Shown: positions 24,211 through 34,303 of the stretch, in pieces | Layout: the number at the start of each line of letters is the position of its first letter | How positions within the stretch are numbered: the stretch's first letter is position 1 | NCBI RefSeq assembly: GCF_003711515.1 | Contig: NW_021167080.1 | Coordinates: forward strand, 1,633,394-1,697,393 | Direction of reading: 5' to 3' | From: Sodiomyces alkalinus F11 | Lineage: Eukaryota; Ascomycota; Sordariomycetes; Glomerellales; Plectosphaerellaceae | DNA length: 64,000 nt | Made by a program: the position numbers and the translations under genes | Notes under the pieces: model-generated | What the model saw: only the letters and a program-made list of their open reading frames with translations | What the model was told of the DNA's origin: nothing | The model's database searches: none

Positions 24211-25962
24211 TTAGGAGCTCCCAGCTGGCTCCTCCTTCTCGGGGATCACGGGCGCCGTCTTGTTGGCGCGACACTGCTGCTTCCAGTCGGTCGGGGTGAA
24301 CTTGTCTACGATGGACTTGAATGCTTCCTGTCATTCGTTGCACCACGGGGCAGGTCGTTAAGGGTTAGTCATCTGTGACAGCTGTGCACCATGATCTGTA
24401 TGTAATTGTAGCACTTNNNNNNNNNNNNNNNTTCAAAAGCTCACCAAGGTACAAAAGGATTCGTCTCCGTCGAGGTGCTTCCCGGCTGGTTTGCAGGCGG
24501 GGATGGTGACGGGCTCGTCGTTGTAGCGGAGGCGGACGTAGTGGCCGTTGAGCTTCTGGCGCTCGGGCGGGGTGAGGGAGTCGATGGGTTTGCGGCCGAT
24601 GCCCAGGGGTGGGGTGCCCGGTGTGGGTTTGGGGGAAGAAGATGGTGATGATGATGATGATGATGATGATGACGATGAGCTGAAGAAGGAGAAGAACCAG
24701 CCGGAGGACTCGCGGGAGGCGGGCGAGTTCTCGGGGATGGCGGGTTCGGTGGAGTCGGAGGAGCTAGGGGAAGCGGAAGCAGAAGCAGAAGCAGAAGCAG
24801 GAGAGGGAGCAGGGAGGTCGGCGGACCGGAAGAGCTCGAGAGCGATGTGACTCGTGAAGGGTGGCCACTTGGCAGCTTGCGAGGCGCCGAGGCTGGTGAG
24901 GACGGCTCCGAGGGTGGTGTCGTGGCAGCCGCTGAGGCCCATCTTGAGGGGGTGTCGCTGGGTGGGGAGTTCGTGGGCGCCGTCGGCGGCGGTGCCCTCG
25001 ACGCTGCCGACCATGCGGCCGACCATGTCGGCCAGGAGGCCGCCGATGCCGAGGGTGCGGTACTCGTTGCTCTCGCGGTAGCCGGCGAACCACTCCTCGA
25101 CGGCGATGCGGTCGATGATGTCGATGGCCTTGGGGTCGTAGAACTCGGACGGCAGGGTGGTCTCGGGGCGGGCGTGGGCGCGGGTAGCGTTGATGGTGTC
25201 CATGATGCCGGAGAGGCGGGGGCGGGAGTCGACGGCGATGACGGGGCTGTCGGGGGGCATCCACTTTCCGAGCTTCTTGTTGAGGTAGGCCATTTCCGGG
25301 GAGTCGTTCCAGCGGTCGGCGGCGCGCTGGGCGAAGGCGCGGGCTAGGCGGGCGAAGCGGCGGCAGTGGGCCTCGTTGGGGAAGAGGGTCTCGTCCGGCG
25401 GGCTGCGGATGAGGATGGTGGGGGCCGGGAAGGAGGGCGCGCGGGCGGAGGGCGGGTAGAGGCCGGCGAAGGCTTGTTGGAGGGACTCGAGAGCGCGCGG
25501 CACGGGGGTGGAGCGGAGGTAGAAGGCGTCCGAGTCGGCGATGGTCTGGGGGAGGAAGCCGAGGCGGTCGACGTAGAGCGAGCGCAGACGACGGCCGAGG
25601 TCGTGGGTGGTGGTACGGCCGAGGTCGGTCAGGCTGCCCATGTCGCAGATGGCGTCGAGCTCACCGCCTGGGCCGGCGGCGGCGATGGGGTTGTCGTTGG
25701 GACCGAAGGCTTCGAGCCGGCGGCGCCACTCCGGGGCAGTCCAGGTATCCGAGTCGGGGTGGAGGAGGGCGGAGCTCAGCCTCCGGACGACGCCGCAGTA
25801 GGGCCAGAAAGGGGGGAGGCCTGTGTTCTCGAAGCGGGCATTCACCGGTGTGCGCTCGCCATGGCGCATAAGGACCTGGACAAATTGGAGCTGGAGGTGA
25901 GGGGGGTATAGTTGCCGCAGTTCGGCGTCGGTATAGGGAGGGCGCGGCTGAACAGACGTCAT
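24211..25962 (-). CDS. Histidine acid phosphatase-family protein
   Basis: Branch-2 histidine phosphatase of the acid phosphatase type, cytosolic by sequence because no signal peptide or anchor is seen. Exons 25962-24445 and 24327-24211 join in phase 0 (FCTL|EAFKSIVDKF), giving 544 residues. The catalytic RHGERTP lies at residues 33-39 and the proton-donor HD pair at about 347-348 (GCHDTTLG), so the active site is complete. A serine-rich insert (about residues 420-455), encoded partly by a TCA/TCG repeat near 24644-24672, separates the core from the C-terminus, which ends in an acidic PEKEEPAGSS. The intron contains an assembly gap of 15 N. Met 25962 is chosen over the frame's first ATG at 26007 because conserved sequence starts soon after it and its context (CTACCATGA) is good. 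Substrate unknown. Confidence 0.85.
24417..24431. other. Assembly gap (15 N) in acid phosphatase intron
   Basis: Fifteen undetermined bases lie inside the intron of the acid phosphatase gene. The coding sequence on both sides is intact. Confidence 0.95.
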
Positions 25963-26098
25963 GGTAGCGACCGGGACGCGAGATATGATTAATGGTGTGT
26001 GGTTCAAGGTCTTGTGTTCAAGGTCTTGTCAGGTTCCTCGCAGGGCATCACCAGCATGGGGAAGAAGAGAAGAGAAAGGAGAACGAAGAACGAAGGAA

Positions 26099-26130
<32 letters not shown>

Positions 26131-27071
26131 AGGCTGATGTGTAAGAAGCAAACACTGCACAGCCGGTTGAGCGATGAGTCGGCAAACCTCGAGGTCGCCA
26201 AATAGGTGGTAAGGGAGAACCCGTCGGGAGAATATGAGGGAAGGGAATGAAGAGTGGGATGTTAGTCTAGGAGTTTAGGATTACACGTTTGGAGATGTAT
26301 GAGACGTGCTGTTGGCGAAGTGATGAAGGTGAAAGTGTGAAAGTCGAAGGTGAAAACGGGGGGAATGAAGAAGTTGGTCAGGGCTGTTACTGATACTACC
26401 AGTACCCCGGCTAGCTACGGTGCCTGACTTATTAGTAACCCTATCCGAGGGTACGGACACTTCGTGCGTAAGATACTTTGTACGACCATATACGTGTACG
26501 TTTTCCATGCCGGGCTGGGGTTCGGAGTAAAGTTTACATGGTACTTTTGGATTCCTCATAATAATAGTAAATGCAACCAACCACCAGTTGTAACTGTTTG
26601 CTAACCCCAGTTCCTTGTCTATCCACTCATTCTCCAATGCACCTGAGACATCCGTCATTGCACGAGAGAAGAAGAAGCAACTTCCCGAGTGGCCCACGAA
26701 GTACGGAGGTACGCTCGGATAGTCAATCTCATTGTATAAGGTACCTACCTTACCTTACATATACAACTCTGAGTACGAGGATGAAACAAGGGGAGATGTC
26801 GTGCCCAATGTCTGCAACAACCCCGAACGAGACATGTCGTTTAATTAAGGTACTTCAGGCCTTAGCACAATCAGCAATCTTACACCGGTACACAGACCTC
26901 CATCTGAATACGGTATGTGCTTATGGGAAAAAGCCCTGACTGGTGTTTAGAAGACAGTCGTTGAGAAAGAATGGAATAGTACTCATAAGATATACTGTGT
27001 GTCAGATATGCAAAATGTGAAGAGAGAAAAAATAGATGGGCAACTGTGCGTGAAGTAACCCCAAAAAAAAA
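25963..27071. promoter_or_regulatory. Upstream region of the acid phosphatase gene
   Basis: The spacer holds a 31-base G run (26099-26129) about 137 bp upstream of the phosphatase start, and a GGTACCTACCTTACC repeat near 26737-26757. The 138-codon minus-strand frame at 26281-26697 has no domain or coding character. Confidence 0.5.
26099..26129 (+). repeat. Poly-G run of 31
   Basis: Thirty-one consecutive guanines sit in the promoter-proximal region of the acid phosphatase gene. On this strand the run could form a G-quadruplex; the length may also be an assembly error. Confidence 0.85.
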
Positions 27072-27152
27072 CGACAACGAGAGGATTCGAACCTCTGCGG
27101 CCGAAGCCATATGATTTCGAGTCATACCCATTAACCACTCTGGCACGTTGTC
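27072..27152 (-). tRNA. tRNA-Ser(CGA)
   Basis: An 81-nt cloverleaf reads on the minus strand. The acceptor stem GACAACG pairs with CGTTGTC and is followed by discriminator G, as in serine tRNAs. The anticodon stem TATGA/TCATA closes the loop CTCGAAA, giving anticodon CGA for UCG codons. A long variable arm (GGCTTCGGCC region) and the T arm GAGG-TTCGAAT-CCTC follow. There is no intron. A run of eight T on the minus strand just after the 3' end is a good RNA polymerase III terminator. CCA is not encoded. Confidence 0.93.
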
Positions 27153-27993
27153 CGAGACTGTTGCTTATGTGACAGGATCTGTTGGATCGTTGATATACCT
27201 AACACCATGTGGTCGGGCATGGCTGCTTACCAATCTCGATGACCTTGGGCTACCAGGGAAGAAAGTATTCCGAAACTTGCGGTGAATTTATGAATTGGAT
27301 TATCGTATTATATGGAATTGAGCTCTGTTCATTATAATGTTCGGATTCAATGACTATCGGAACGGAATCTACCTGAAACGTTTATTTCTCTTCTTTTCTT
27401 CGTTTTGTGGACATTGTGGTCATGTGCTTGCACTATATACGGATACATGTGAACCTGCTGTCATGTCCCACCGAACAACACAAGACACGTGAAGTGGATA
27501 GATACACCGATGTACAAGATTCCTACCTTAGGTACGTACCCGTAAACATGGGGGATTGGTTCAAAAAACGGCTCGGACGATGTACCTGCCGGTATAGGTA
27601 ATTCTCTCCGTGTCCGACGTTTTACCTTACCGCTCAGCCCTCCGTCATGATGATCCTACCTACCCAGTACTCGGTACACGCTTCTTTTACTTCCTCACCT
27701 CGGTCATGGTCGTGCTCGTGCTCCACGCTCCACGCTCCAGGTTGCTTCGCCTCATTGTCTGTTTGCATCATAATTTCGCCGTTTTAAACGTGCATCGGCG
27801 CCGAGGCTGCCGTTTCCGATGCGCCCGACCTAGACACCGGAGTCTCCGGAACGGCCGGGAACACGTGCCCTGACTGCTGACCCCGCGTTACCCAACCTGA
27901 CGACCCTGACTCTGACCCTGACCCTGACCTCCCACCCTCCTCATTCCCTTCCACATTCCCTTCCTCATTCCCTTCCCTCCTTTCCCTGAGACA
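27153..27993. other. Spacer and leader of the lipase-like gene
   Basis: No gene is seen. A CCTTAGGTACGTACC repeat lies near 27525-27541. Two short tandem repeats occur just before the next gene: CTGACC-type units at about 27903-27932 and CATTCCCTTCC units at about 27940-27980. Confidence 0.5.
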
Positions 27994-30516
27994 ATGGCCG
28001 CACAGGTCAAAGTAGAGGCTGTAGAGCCATGTTCCCTCCCGCCACCCAGCACGGAGGATGGAACCGGCGAAGACGAACTATACACCGACGTCGCCCAGTC
28101 CGTCATGCAACCGGCCCTGAGCCCCGTCGCCGCTCGTCTCACCCTCCCCCAGACCCCGGCCGCCGAAAAGGCCGCCGCTATGGATACGCTAGCCGGCGAT
28201 TCTGGTGGTTCTTATTTCGATCCCAGTCCCGCTTTTCCATCCCCGCCCTCCCCCTGGCGCTCCCGCATAGACGAGGAGCCTACGCCCGGGGTCAAGAAAA
28301 ACCAGACCGAACACGTCGTGTCTTACTCTTCCAGACCGAAGCGGTCGGGCTCCATGGGCGCCGATGCCCTGAAGAGGATCTCGAGAGCCCTTCCTTCTCT
28401 GCCCAGACCCGCACACCTCTTCAACTCCGTATCCACACACCTGTTCCCGCCGTCGCCGTCGCCGTCGCCCTCACCCTCACCCTCAGCCTCGCCCCCCGAT
28501 AGTGAGACCGACAAGTCCGGCGGCGCCCGGTCTCCCAGAACCACTCGACCTGATCGCAGCAACTCCTCCCCGGCCGCCGCCGGCACACGGCCTCACCGCA
28601 ACACCGTGACCTATCCGATCGTACTGCCTCCGCTCCATCAAAGGAACCCGTCCATCGCAGGGTCGGCCGTTTCCGCCTCGTCCAGGACGCGGTCGCTTCG
28701 AAGGAGCACCTCGGATGACTCGCTCTTATACCACTCCATATCTCGCGTCTCGTCGCTGGGCGACGACAACCAGTTCGACCACGTCACGGCCATGACCAAC
28801 TCCCGCATGAAGGCCATCAGGGACAGCCTGCCCGATAGGCCCACCTTCAGGATCCCCAGCCTACCCAAGCTGTCCCCCCAGCTCAAGATGTTCCAGGCGT
28901 TCGAAGACCCGAGGATACCGTCCATCCCGGAGGCGCCCGCCGCGCCGTCCTCGTCGCCCTCGTCGCCCTCGTCGCCCAACGCTCCCGCTTCCGCTCCCGC
29001 TTCCGCTTCCGCTTCGGGCTCCGCCCTGGACGGCATGACCCCGCTCGACCGGGTCCTCGAGACCCTGACAGGCGATCTGGTGATTCTGGGCGGTTATCGC
29101 GGCTCCATCCTGCGTTCGGCGGAGCCTCCGCACCAGCAGCTCTGGGCCCCCGTCAAGATCGGCTTCAACCTGAGAAAGGCCGACCTCGCAGTCGGCTTGG
29201 ACCCGGACGACGAGGAGACGATGGAGAAACGCATCGTCGCCTCGGGCATGCTGCAGAACATCGGGCCCATCGACATCTCCAGGAAACTGTTCAAGAAGGT
29301 CCGGTCCTGCGAGAACGTCCGGAAAGGCAGGTTGCGCGTATGGGACTACGGCTACGACTGGCGCCTCAGCCCCCACCGCCTCTCGCGCAAGCTGATCGAA
29401 TTCCTCGCGGGGCTCCCGTCGAATCAGCAGCCCGGCGGCGGCGGCGCGCTGGTCATCGCCCACAGTCTGGGCGGCATGATCACGCGCCACGCCGTCAACC
29501 AGCGGCCCGACCTATTCTCGGGCGTCATGTACGCCGGCACGCCGCAGCGCTGCATCAACGTGCTGGGCCCCGTGCGGAACGGGGACGCCGTGCTGCTCAA
29601 CGAGAAGATCCTCACGGCGCAGGTCAACTTCTCGCTACGGACCACCTTCGCCTTCCTCCCCGAGGACGGCTTCTGCTTTATCGACAAGCAGACCAAGGAG
29701 GAATACCCCATCGACTTCTTCGGTGTCGACGATTGGATCAAGCATCGCCTGTCGCCTTGCATTGAGCCGACTCTACCGCCCTGTCAACCCCGCCCCACCG
29801 GGGGCTTCGGCTCCATCCTTCGCGCCCGCGGCGGTGCGGCAGGCGAGAAACGACAGAGCCAGATCTTTTCGACCTCCCGCGGGGGGTTAGCTCGGAAAGC
29901 CGAACAGGCCCGCGAAGAAAACTTGAATCCCCAAATAGACTCTAGTAGCAGCGACCGGTCCGGCGGACCCCTCCTCGAGTTCTCCCGCTCCTTCTCTTCG
30001 TCGTCGTCGTCGACGCCGTCCTCCTCCTCCTCCTCCTCCTCCTCCTCCTCCGCCTTACCGCTTACCCCGGCGCAGCGCGCACGAAACATCGCCTACCTCG
30101 AGCGCACACTCGCGGAGATCAAGCAGTTCCGGGCCGAGCTGGCGCATAAGCCGTCCCTCTCGGCCGCCAACGCGTACCCGCCCACGGCCATCATCTACGG
30201 CAAGGACACGCCGACGGTGTACGCGGTCAAGGTGGCCGGGCGGGAGGCGATCAAGTGCGCGGACGCCTACGACGACTTGGTCTTTCGGCCGGGAGACGGC
30301 GTCGTGCTCGCGCGCGAGGCGCAGCTCCCCGAGGGGTATGAGCTCGTGAGGGGCGGGAAGGTGAGCACGGAACGCGGACACCTTACCATGCTTGGGGACA
30401 TGGCGGCGGTGGGTAAGGCGCTGGAGGCCATCGTGAGAGGACGCCGGAAGGGTATCGGGTTGGGTAGGCCGAAGGAAATGCATGCGGGTCGTATCGGGCT
30501 GGATGTGGGGATGTAG
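27994..30516 (+). CDS. LCAT/lipase-like alpha/beta hydrolase
   Basis: Intronless 840-residue protein with a long disordered Ser/Pro-rich N-terminus (about residues 1-345) and an alpha/beta-hydrolase core from about residue 350. The core starts DLVILGGYRGSIL, then carries VWDYGYDWRLSPHRLS and the nucleophile elbow VIAHSLGGMI with Ser about residue 491, followed by YAGTPQ. These resemble the LCAT/PDAT group of phospholipase and acyltransferase enzymes and fungal relatives, so action on glycerolipids is likely, but the substrate is not known. A serine tract from TCC/TCG repeats (about 29994-30050) and a coiled segment precede a C-terminal block (AIIYGKDTPTVYAVKV, DGVVLAREAQLPEGYELV) that resembles the end of LCAT-like proteins. 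No signal peptide or membrane helix is evident. Confidence 0.78.
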   Translation: MAAQVKVEAVEPCSLPPPSTEDGTGEDELYTDVAQSVMQPALSPVAARLTLPQTPAAEKAAAMDTLAGDSGGSYFDPSPAFPSPPSPWRSRIDEEPTPGVKKNQTEHVVSYSSRPKRSGSMGADALKRISRALPSLPRPAHLFNSVSTHLFPPSPSPSPSPSPSASPPDSETDKSGGARSPRTTRPDRSNSSPAAAGTRPHRNTVTYPIVLPPLHQRNPSIAGSAVSASSRTRSLRRSTSDDSLLYHSISRVSSLGDDNQFDHVTAMTNSRMKAIRDSLPDRPTFRIPSLPKLSPQLKMFQAFEDPRIPSIPEAPAAPSSSPSSPSSPNAPASAPASASASGSALDGMTPLDRVLETLTGDLVILGGYRGSILRSAEPPHQQLWAPVKIGFNLRKADLAVGLDPDDEETMEKRIVASGMLQNIGPIDISRKLFKKVRSCENVRKGRLRVWDYGYDWRLSPHRLSRKLIEFLAGLPSNQQPGGGGALVIAHSLGGMITRHAVNQRPDLFSGVMYAGTPQRCINVLGPVRNGDAVLLNEKILTAQVNFSLRTTFAFLPEDGFCFIDKQTKEEYPIDFFGVDDWIKHRLSPCIEPTLPPCQPRPTGGFGSILRARGGAAGEKRQSQIFSTSRGGLARKAEQAREENLNPQIDSSSSDRSGGPLLEFSRSFSSSSSSTPSSSSSSSSSSSALPLTPAQRARNIAYLERTLAEIKQFRAELAHKPSLSAANAYPPTAIIYGKDTPTVYAVKVAGREAIKCADAYDDLVFRPGDGVVLAREAQLPEGYELVRGGKVSTERGHLTMLGDMAAVGKALEAIVRGRRKGIGLGRPKEMHAGRIGLDVGM

Positions 30517-31352
30517 AAGGCGGGCCTCGGCGAAGGCTTTTGGATAACCGGCGGTCTCTGGTCCACTCACCGAGGTTCACCGAACACCGACCGTCCCGGG
30601 CAAATGTCGTAACTCACCTCAGAGCTCGTCGGAATCGGGGCTTTTATCTTCAGTAAACAAGCGGTAATTAACCAATCGCATAGGAATTGACATGTACGAT
30701 GCGTAAGCAACGTCTTTCTTACATCAAGAGATCAAGCCGACATCGCGAAGCGTTGATTGGCCACAACCTCATGTCTCCCAAGCCAAGATCTTGCCGATGC
30801 GATCGTCAGGGGATATCTCCTTATAAGCGCTCGGAACCCTGACCGGGCGGCTAAGGTCCACAACAGTCGATAAGTTGACAGTTGGCGGTTGGGCGATACG
30901 ATACCTATATGCGACGCGGCTACCGTATGAATCATTTTGCCCCGGCGCGTCGCTTGCTTCCCCTGAAAGTCGACGCTCAGGAGCAGATCGCGTAATGATT
31001 GAGCCTCTTGACTGGGCTAAGAGCGGCGGCGGCCTGGGTTGAAACAAAAACGTTACGCAACTGCCGAGCAATGAGATGAGGCGCCGGCCATGGCGGCGGT
31101 TATGCGTCAGTGACCCTCGAAATAGGCCATGGAGTAACACAACATCCCTATATATATATGTATAGGTATGTGCCATCTCGCGTCTCCCCCGCGAGTCTTG
31201 CTTTCAGACGGTTAGCAACTGCAGCTGAGCTGTCTTTTCAATTCCTTCGCTGTGCTCCGTAATTTCTCCGTGCATCACTCACCTATTCGAATCAGCCCCG
31301 ACCGGCAACAACAAACTCTTACTACAACCCTCCTCAAGCGGAAAACGCCAAC
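30517..31352. other. Intergenic spacer
   Basis: About 840 bp between two plus-strand genes. Nothing beyond a short ATATATATAT tract near 31148 was seen. The minus-strand open frame 30769-31176 has no coding character. Confidence 0.5.
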
Positions 31353-32110
31353 ATGTTCGACCGCAAGACCAGACACAACGTCTCCTGCACTGCCATGGAC
31401 TTCAGCTCACAAGACGCCGACGCTGATGCCGCTGTCGCGAATCTCGGCCGACTCCGATCTACCCACGGTCTTCGGGCGGCCTTGACTCTCGTGGGACTCT
31501 GCGCGAGCATCATGGTCTCGGGCATGTCGGCGAAAACCCTTTCGGTGTACCACGCCACGTACGAGCCGGCAGAGTATCTCCAGCCGCTCTGGCCAGACGA
31601 CCTCGACCTGCGACCGACATATGCATTCATAGTTGGGGGCGTCATCATCACCATTGCGAGTGCCATTTCCGTCCTCGCGGACAGGATGAGCTTTGTACGT
31701 TTTCTCTCTCTCTCCTCCCCCCTCATACAACAAAGAGTCAGCTTTACTAAACGACAATCGTCTTCTCATAGGTGCGCAAGAGTCTCCTCCTCAGGACGCC
31801 GCTCCTGGTCCTCGCCCCGCTAGCGGCCCTCGTGGCCTCCCTGACCGTCATGGCCTTTTTCTACGGCGTCGGAGTGTCGGACAAGGCGGACACGGTGCAG
31901 AGCTGGAGTTGCCGGTGGGAGGACAGGTTCATGACGGCGAGACCGCACTTTGGGACGCTCTGCAGGCAGAGCCTCGCGGCGCTGTACCTTGCCGCGCTTC
32001 TAGTGCCGATCGAGGCGGCCATCCTGACTTTGACGGCGTATCAGGCCGTGCTAGAGAGGAATGTACGAGTACACACTCCTATAGCGGTCGGAAAGGTCGA
32101 ACCGCGATAG
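31353..32110 (+). CDS. Four-transmembrane protein of unknown function
   Basis: I do not recognise the family. Two exons (31353-31694 and 31772-32110) joined by a canonical intron (gtacgt...catag) give 226 residues. Four hydrophobic helices are evident: ALTLVGLCASIMVSGMSA, TYAFIVGGVIITIASAISVLA, RTPLLVLAPLAALVASLTVM, and ALYLAALLVPIEAAILTLTA. The loop between helices 3 and 4 holds the tryptophan and two cysteines of SWSCRWEDRF...GTLCRQ. Both termini are probably cytosolic. The four-helix layout recalls MARVEL-like fungal membrane proteins, but this is only a topology resemblance. A second Met (MDFSSQ, 31395) could be the start; the first is used here. Confidence 0.7.
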
Positions 32111-34303
32111 GAAGAACGACAAATGAAATCTGCGTGTTGTCTTGACGCTTGGATCGTTAGAAGGAGAGCGCGTCAAGGAATGAATGAATGTACACTACGG
32201 GGTCCTGGGGAGAGGACCGTAAATTTATACCATGTACAACTCTGTTTGCTTATGTAATTGAAAGTCATATATACCTTGAGCTAAGGTACACGTCACGCAC
32301 CGCGACGCATGACCAGCCACACCCCCCCCATCTTGCATCTCGCATCTTGCATCTTGTATCTCGACTCGGTGACTGATACTGACAACTCCTCCCTTCTATC
32401 TCTCGCATCACAACACATCACATCCCCTGCAAAAAGCAACGACGAACACTCGGCCAGCGATCTCAAGCCACCAATCCAACTTGCGATTTCTGGGGCGATC
32501 TGACAGACCAACCTAATCCAATGCCCGCATAATCTCGTATCAATTACAGCCCCTCCGTCCAGGCCGTCGATTGCTCGTTTGACCGTTCGGTTGTCGACTA
32601 GAGCGGAACAGCTCAGACTCAAGTCCCAATTGATCCCGAGACTGAATGCCGGAGTAACTAGTTGATATATATATACATATATATATATAGCTACTGTTTA
32701 CTCTCTGAGAGGCTGGGAGAGGGAACTGGGAGGAGACGCAACTCACTCTTGAGCATTCCGTCCACGGCACACATACACACGTACACAGACGGACATACGG
32801 AGCACACATACACTGCACTCAAATACAACAACAACACACACACACACACGCTTATCAACCCGGACGAAAGCAGGACGCGTTGGTGAGAATCGTCATCTTA
32901 TCTCGGTCTGGAAGCCATCACCACAATCACTGCACTGTTGCTTCATCCACCAGTGTGCCACCCGCCGGGCGCTACGATCCACGACTCTCTCCTATTCCTC
33001 ATTCCTCCCTCTGGTTCGGTTTCTCCGAGACAATCTCTTAGCAATGGAGGTGAGCAACCAGCAAGTCTCTCTTTGTCTTTTCCTTTTCTTCTTCTTCTTC
33101 TTCTTTAGCCCGTACCCTGTATGTTGGTCTCATCGCATGCGTGTCATTCCCTTCCGGCAGCAACATGGTCATTCTCCAAGGCCTTGTTCATAATACCTGC
33201 CGTCCGGTATCTTCGGCATACAGAGTTCGACTATCCCACCTGTTTCACTGCGTTTTTCGAGACCATGGCCGAAACCATGGGACAAGGACTAGCTCCCTTC
33301 GCGGAGACCAATAAAGCGGGAGACGCTCCGTCACCGACACTTCGTCTCATCTTTATGAGACTCGCTAGTCTGCCATACGAACTGTCTCCATCAATTCTTA
33401 TTCTTCTCCCCTCCCCTACCTCATCGATAGCTCGACTATCCCGACGTTTACCGTTTACCGTTTACACCGCAACAACCCGTCGGGGCGGTTGGACCGGATG
33501 AATGCAGAGAAAGCCATGGGAGGGCCAAGGGAGAGCCAAGCTTCACCCCGTTACTCGGTCCAGTCAGGATGTGCTCGCGCATCCTCGCTGACCGGCTGGC
33601 TGCCTGCTAGCCAAAAACTTGAGCCCCCCCTTTTCACGTCCATCCGTGATTTCACCGGTATCGCGCCCATGACGCCAGGTGAACCGCGTTAAACTGATTG
33701 AAGGGTTACGGATGCGCTCTCTTGTGCGACAACAGAGCTGGCCAACCGGTTGCCGTGCCTTGGGTTATCTATCACCTTTCTCGGATTCACTCATCTCATG
33801 GGCCTTTGCCTCGAGGGAGACGTTAAATCGACGACAACACGCTGCCTACCTAGTCTCGGGAACCTGCCGCAACTCGTGTGCCTTTCCGGGACCTTGTTTT
33901 CTGCAAAATGCGAAATGCCGGAATCTCACCTGCATTGGTTCCGTAATTTGAGCTAGCGCATACGAGACACCTCCGAGTCGGTCTGACTCTGCTTTATTTT
34001 TTTATTTTTTATTTTTCATTTTCTTTTTCATATATCCTTTTATTCTTGTTTTGTTGGACTTTGTGAGCCCTCAAGGCAAACGTTTCAACCGCTTACAGAC
34101 TTTGGTTGTACTGCATGCCAGCCAGATGGATGCTCAAGTTGCGCTTTGGATATTTCTAACCCGTGCTTACTTCTTTCCTGATCCCTCCCGGCCAGGCAAT
34201 TAGCCTCTTGTTACAGCCCCCTCGCTTCCCTTACCGGCTCTCCCGCGATTCACCTTCGCACCGTTGTGTTTCTTTAGCGAGAGCAAGGAGACACGTCGGA
34301 GCC
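32111..34303. other. Long spacer / possible leader of the Gtr2 gene
   Basis: No firmly supported gene lies in these 2.2 kb. A TA-rich tract (32664-32690) and a CA repeat (about 32829-32850) are present. At 33043 an ATG in fair context is followed after two codons by a GTGAGC donor, with a CTTCTTTAG acceptor ending at 33108; the spliced frame runs to 33501 but shows no recognisable domain. It may be a leader intron or upstream ORF of the Gtr2 gene, or chance. Confidence 0.4.

Noticed and set aside
24847..25911. Long plus-strand open frames rich in Gly, Val and Ala
   Set aside because: They are the mirror of the GC-rich acid phosphatase coding strand, which has the RHGERTP and HD motifs.
26281..26697. 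A 138-codon minus-strand frame
   Set aside because: It has mixed composition with no recognisable motif, and lies in the phosphatase upstream region; chance is more likely.
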